In this document: positions 60,084-64,000 of the stretch, piece by piece
Numbering within the stretch: the first letter of the stretch is position 1
Layout: every line of letters starts with the position of its first letter
Origin: Lateolabrax maculatus
Lineage: Eukaryota > Chordata > Actinopteri > Acropomatiformes > Lateolabracidae
Assembly: GCA_031216445.1 (NCBI GenBank)
Contig: CM062214.1
Span: 21,009,001 to 21,073,000 of the forward strand
DNA: 64,000 nucleotides
Reading direction: 5' to 3'
Made by a program: the position numbers and the translations under genes
Notes under the pieces: generated by a model
The model's input: only the letters and a program-made list of their open reading frames with translations
What the model was told of the DNA's origin: nothing
Databases searched by the model: none

Positions 60084-61530
60084 AGTGCAATTATCAGTTA
60101 CACTTTACAACATACAACACAGAAGTTTATTTACCAAGGAAAAAGTATTTGGAAGTATTAGTTTATTAGTTTTGTGTCACTCAGGAGCTTTTTCAGAATG
60201 AATCAGGAATGACTTATTTAGTGCTCAGTATGTAGAGTCAGATATCTAAATACAAATTAGATACTGTTTTATTAACATAATGTCTTCAAGAAGTTTGTTC
60301 TTAAGTAAACATCATCTACTATCTTGTCTCTGATTCAGAGTTCCTCAGGAACTACGCGCTAGTGATTCATTAATTATCAGTTTGTTCATATCAATTGGAG
60401 TATTTGCACCATATGTGAGCTCTATCAGTCAATAAATATGTTTGACCTTGGAAGCAACAGTCTAATTCTAAATACGCAGCTTAACAAATGCCTTCTCAGC
60501 TGATGCACTCAAGGGCCAAATTCTTACTCGGCTCTGTTTTACATACTAGGAACTGTATACGTTTCCACTGCTAATAGGGACCATAGGGATTCAGAGGTGA
60601 GAGGAAAAGTGGGGCTTGGTCTGTGTGTGTGTTTCGGTTTGGTGAAGGGTGTGAAGTGGAAAGACCTGCTGCCATAAAGACCAAATTTAATGCATCACAT
60701 GATTGTATCTATTACTCTAAAATGGGGAGGCAAATATTACAGTCAAGCAAAGTGAGATCATGTTTAATGCTGAATTTGACTTTAAAAAGATCACCAGGAG
60801 GGGAGTCATAAACTGTAATAAGACATCACACTCATAAACGTTACGCAAAGTGGACGATGATCTAAACAGAAGCTATGCAAGCGTTTCACGCCAAGGATGT
60901 ACCCACCGTGCCTCCACTCACAACATGATGCCTGCTACACAAGTCATGTTACTGTCTCAGTGATTGGGTTTCACTGAGAAATGTATTCCCTTTCTGCAGT
61001 TGTCTGCAGGCAATCATGTATCCATCCCCATGATAGAAATAGTGGGTGCTGATTTCTTCTGATGTTTTTCTCACATTCCTCGCCAGAAAGTGTTGATTAT
61101 TTTTTTCTGAAAATGCTTCGTCTTCTCCATAAGTGAAAAAAAATACAAATGATGCAGGCCGACATTCATATCAGCTGAAGATGAGACGCAACATTTAGAT
61201 ATCAAATGCCAGAACTCCCAACGTGACAGAGAATCTTTCACCTGCTGTGTTTCCATACAGTGATTGAATGCCACACAACTCACCAGCATTCATTATGTTT
61301 TACTCAAAGTATGACCAGGAGGCAAAACGCTGACCATTTCACTTTGCATTTTCTCGTATCACATAGTGGACTAATCCAGTAGTGATAAGTGGCACAGGCC
61401 ACTCCAGAGACAGCTGCCTGGTATTTGGGATATTAACAGCTGTGAACTTTAAGCAGGCAGTGACTCATGAGATTTGATGACAGTCCAGTAGGGGGTCCTT
61501 GGATCTTTCTTCTGGTCCACTTATAGTATA

Positions 61531-61531
<1 letters not shown>

Positions 61532-61588
<57 letters not shown>
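61532..61588. repeat. CA/TG microsatellite
   Basis: Nearly perfect run of about 28 CA units. Confidence 0.97.
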
Positions 61589-61589
<1 letters not shown>

Positions 61590-62129
61590 ATCCTGGAGAC
61601 AGAGCCATGTATGTGAGGTCATAGGTAAAGATGGCCCTGGTCTTTGTTACTGACTAGTATAGGCCATTACTTAACTCACTACTTAATAATGCATTGGCCT
61701 ATATATGCGATTACTTTTGTCAATAACGTAATATAAGGAATTGAAATATAAAATTTAGTAATTACATTGCAGTTAATTCCACTAACACTCAAGTACTTTG
61801 ACATTATAGGTGTTTTTTTTTCTGTTACTGAGAGTTTTATTGAGGGTTGATATCAGTTTTGTCCCTCTTTGGTCAGTGGACAGACTGGTTGAGACGTGTT
61901 AGTTTGGTGCAGGGGCTGGATGTGTGTGTCCAAACTCTGTATCTCTGTTTAGCCACTGGCAAGCCAACATTCAGAGTTGGAGAGTGTGTGAATATAAGAA
62001 TACCTTGCAGAGAAGTGCAGGTATAAATCCAGATACAGGTTCAAGAAACACGGGGACTGAAACCAATGATGAACTCAGGAGTGACTCTCAGAAACGGACA
62101 CCAACAATGACACCAAGACAAACTGACAA

Positions 62130-62335
62130 GGAACAAAGCCTCTGGGCTGACTGACAAGGGTAGTGAAGACAGGTGAGGCTAATAAGGAGCAGGTCAAGAC
62201 GATGACAAAGGCGGGAAAACACACAAAAGCAGGAAGTGAAGTGACAGAAAAGATAGGAAAGGAGTCTAGTACAAAATAAAATGGGAAACAAAGCATGAGT
62301 CACAAGACTACAGAAGTAAAAACAGAACTATGACG
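62130..62335. repeat. Probable teleost interspersed repeat
   Basis: The ordered phrases AACAAAGCCTCTGGGCTGAC, CAGGTGAGGCTAATAAGGAG, AAAACACACAAAAGCAGG and ACAAAATAAAATGGGAAAC recall a common dispersed fish repeat. The ends and class are not resolved. Confidence 0.4.
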
Positions 62336-63099
62336 TAAATGAAGTAACATGGTTACTTGTTAAATCACAGTATCTCACACATGTTGAAAACAGGAAATGC
62401 GTTGTGTGTGTTGAGGATTTGGAGTTGTTTAGAGATACCTTTGACAGAGTGTAATTGTGTACTTTTTCAACATAAATCCATGTCCGTGAAACTTATTAGA
62501 AGACCACACCATGCATGTTTTAGCCCATTTACTACAAGTTACATGTGCATACTTAATGTCAAAGCAAACCATTATGCAAAACATGTGCATTCTGATTCAC
62601 AATAACACACACCGACACACACACCCTTAAATTTTTATGCACATACCTTTTGCATACAGTATAACCAAGCTTTGCATTTATCTGTAAGTGATCAGACACA
62701 CCATATAATTTAATAATTAACCTTTCCATGTGTTTGAAAAGAAAAGGAGAAATTACAGCATAAAGTGAAAATCCCCACAGGCCACAGGGAGGACAACTGC
62801 TGCACTATTTGTGACCAGCAACCAAATATAACAGTGAGGTCACATGGGGTATATGACACCACCACACCAATGAGGGTTGGCCACAAAGTGGATATTGCTC
62901 AGATTCTCTAAAAAGACAACTATTCCTCTCAGCCCGATTACACCATCCTGTGCCTCAGAAATGAGGAAGTTGTCCTTGGCTAATGTACATTTGAACAATT
63001 ATAGAATTTTTAGATTCTAGACATTTAAAAGTTATTTCTTGCGGCAAATCTGTTGCATGTGTTGCATATTTGTGAATGTGACCTCAGTCTGCTGAAAAC

Positions 63100-63212
63100 A
63101 AAAAAGAAATCATCATCCAAATCAGCTAAATTCAACTATCGTAGAACTAATACATGACACGGATGACACTGACCAGGAACAGGAACAAACAGATGTGGCA
63201 GCGGACTGAGGG
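63100..63212 (+). other. Possible 5' UTR exon of the Siglec-like gene
   Basis: A strong donor-like GGG|GTGAGT at 63213 and the acceptor-like TCTACAG just before the ATG at 63410 would remove an intron of about 180 bases. Only the splice motifs are seen; the left border is arbitrary and no transcript evidence exists. Confidence 0.2.
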
Positions 63213-63409
63213 GTGAGTTCATGAATTGTACACTGCAATACTAAGACTTCATATTGTAGTTAATATGTATGTTTAAAAAATACAAAAGTCCTGTTTAAAA
63301 ATAGAATTTGCTAATTGGGAAGATACAAAACCTTTTTATTATTAAGTGTAATATTTGCCATTGATTCATTAACATGTAATTTGCTCTACAGTTCCTCAAA
63401 AACACAAGG

Positions 63410-63482
63410 ATGACTTTGATCTACTCGGTGATTCTCTGCCTCTTGTTTAAAGCAAAGAGCTGCCAGTTTCAACGTGTCGAAG
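63410..63482 (+). CDS. Siglec-like gene exon 1: signal peptide
   Basis: ATG at 63410 opens MTLIYSVILCLLFKAKSC, a hydrophobic secretion signal, and the exon ends GAAG|GTTTGA in phase 1. The donor is weak beyond GT, but it joins exactly in frame to the next exon. A TCTACAG sequence 20 bases before the ATG may be an acceptor for a 5' UTR exon. Confidence 0.62.
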
Positions 63483-63879
63483 GTTTGATGCACTGTATTT
63501 TAAACTACAGTAAATATAAATAAATACAGAATTTTTGGAAATTGTAGTAATTTTGCTTTTTTTGTCACTCCTTATGACACAGAGTTTGAAATCATCGTGG
63601 CGACACCCATTGATGCAGAATCTGGTGACTGCATTTCGATCCCATATGAACTTACCTTCCCAGCAAACAAAGTTACAGTCCCATATAAAAAGATTTGGTT
63701 CAAAGGAGATCCACAGATCAGAGAATCTGTAAGCGTTGTTACCAGTGAAGACTCTAATACAAAAGACACTTTCTGGATAAATGGTCTACCACATGGAGAG
63801 TATGAGTATGGCTTTATATTGGAATGGGAAAATAATCAGACATATATTTTTCCAAAGAGGGTTCGGATCTCAGTTTCTG
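63410..63879 (+). CDS. Siglec/CD22-like immunoglobulin receptor, first two coding exons, partial
   Basis: Two exons join in phase 1 to 123 codons plus one base. The first codes a signal peptide. The second codes a single V-set immunoglobulin domain of about 98 residues, with phase-1 borders at both ends as usual for immunoglobulin exons. GDCISIPYELTFP followed by KKIWFKGDP matches strands B and C of Siglec-type domains, whose first cysteine bonds to domain 2. Such receptors are type I membrane proteins of leukocytes. The canonical strand-B and strand-E cysteines (here Y and T) and the strand-F arginine (here G, in EYEYGFILEW) seem to be absent, so sialic-acid binding is doubtful. The rest of the gene lies beyond the right edge. 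It could instead be another divergent fish immunoglobulin receptor. Confidence 0.7.
63583..63879 (+). CDS. Siglec-like gene exon 2: V-set domain
   Basis: It starts after a GACACAG acceptor and ends TCTG|GTGAGT, 297 bases with phase-1 borders. It contains the single B-strand cysteine of GDCISIP, IWFKGDP, an NQT glycosylation sequon and a terminal G-strand ending KRVRISVS. It is open throughout, with stops soon after the donor. Confidence 0.72.
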
Positions 63880-64000
63880 GTGAGTAATAAATCTTTTATT
63901 CTCTTTTTTCATTCTCTGAGATCAAAATATATATCACATATGGAAAATTAAAAAGTGTGTAACACTTTAGGCTCAGTGCCTTGTGGTGAACACTAATTGG

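Larger units (their letters stand above)
55141..63099. other. Intergenic region between adamts20 and the Siglec-like gene
   Basis: About 8 kb without a supported gene. It contains a weak coding-like patch (57150-57840), a plus-strand AATAAA followed by a TTCTTTCG-type tail near 58434-58460 that could be a retroelement 3' end, a hairpin (60044-60083), a long CA microsatellite (61532-61588) and a dispersed repeat (about 62130-62335). Confidence 0.5.

Noticed and set aside
61534..61588. CRISPR-like regular repeats
   Set aside because: This and similar tracts are dinucleotide microsatellites without spacers, in a eukaryotic genome.

Overview
The window looks like a teleost fish chromosome, probably a percomorph. 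It has split genes with GT-AG introns, many long CA/TG microsatellites, G/C homopolymers, and several short interspersed elements of kinds common in spiny-rayed fish. No bacterial-style operon, CRISPR array, rRNA gene or tRNA gene was recognised.

One gene dominates. On the minus strand, from the start codon at 54663 down to 2122 and continuing past the left edge, lie the first 28 coding exons of a secreted metalloprotease of the ADAMTS9/ADAMTS20 clade. I assign it to adamts20. The exons join without a frame error into 1428 codons: signal peptide, prodomain ending in a furin-type site, reprolysin-type catalytic domain with an intact zinc site, disintegrin-like module, first thrombospondin type 1 repeat (TSR), cysteine-rich domain, spacer, then nine more complete TSRs and the start of another. 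The remaining TSRs and the C-terminal GON domain expected for this clade must lie left of position 1. Its long introns hold microsatellites, three probable short elements with terminal inverted repeats or MITE-like ends, and other dispersed repeats, but no nested gene that I can support.

The adamts20 promoter region (about 54664-55140) has TATA-like and CCAAT-like sequences and an A20/T13 tract. About 8.7 kb of intergenic sequence follows, with a long CA microsatellite, a small hairpin, a dispersed repeat and one weak coding-like patch. At the right edge a second gene starts on the plus strand (63410 onward): a signal-peptide exon and one V-set immunoglobulin exon resembling Siglec/CD22-like receptors. 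It runs off the window. The two genes are divergently arranged; nothing in the sequence says that they work together.

I found no clearly new system. The points most worth a second look are an intron 1 whose two splice sites are both embedded in microsatellites, a Siglec-like V domain that appears to have lost its disulfide pair and its sialic-acid-binding arginine, TTAA-flanked inverted-repeat elements, and the modular phase-0 TSR exon series.
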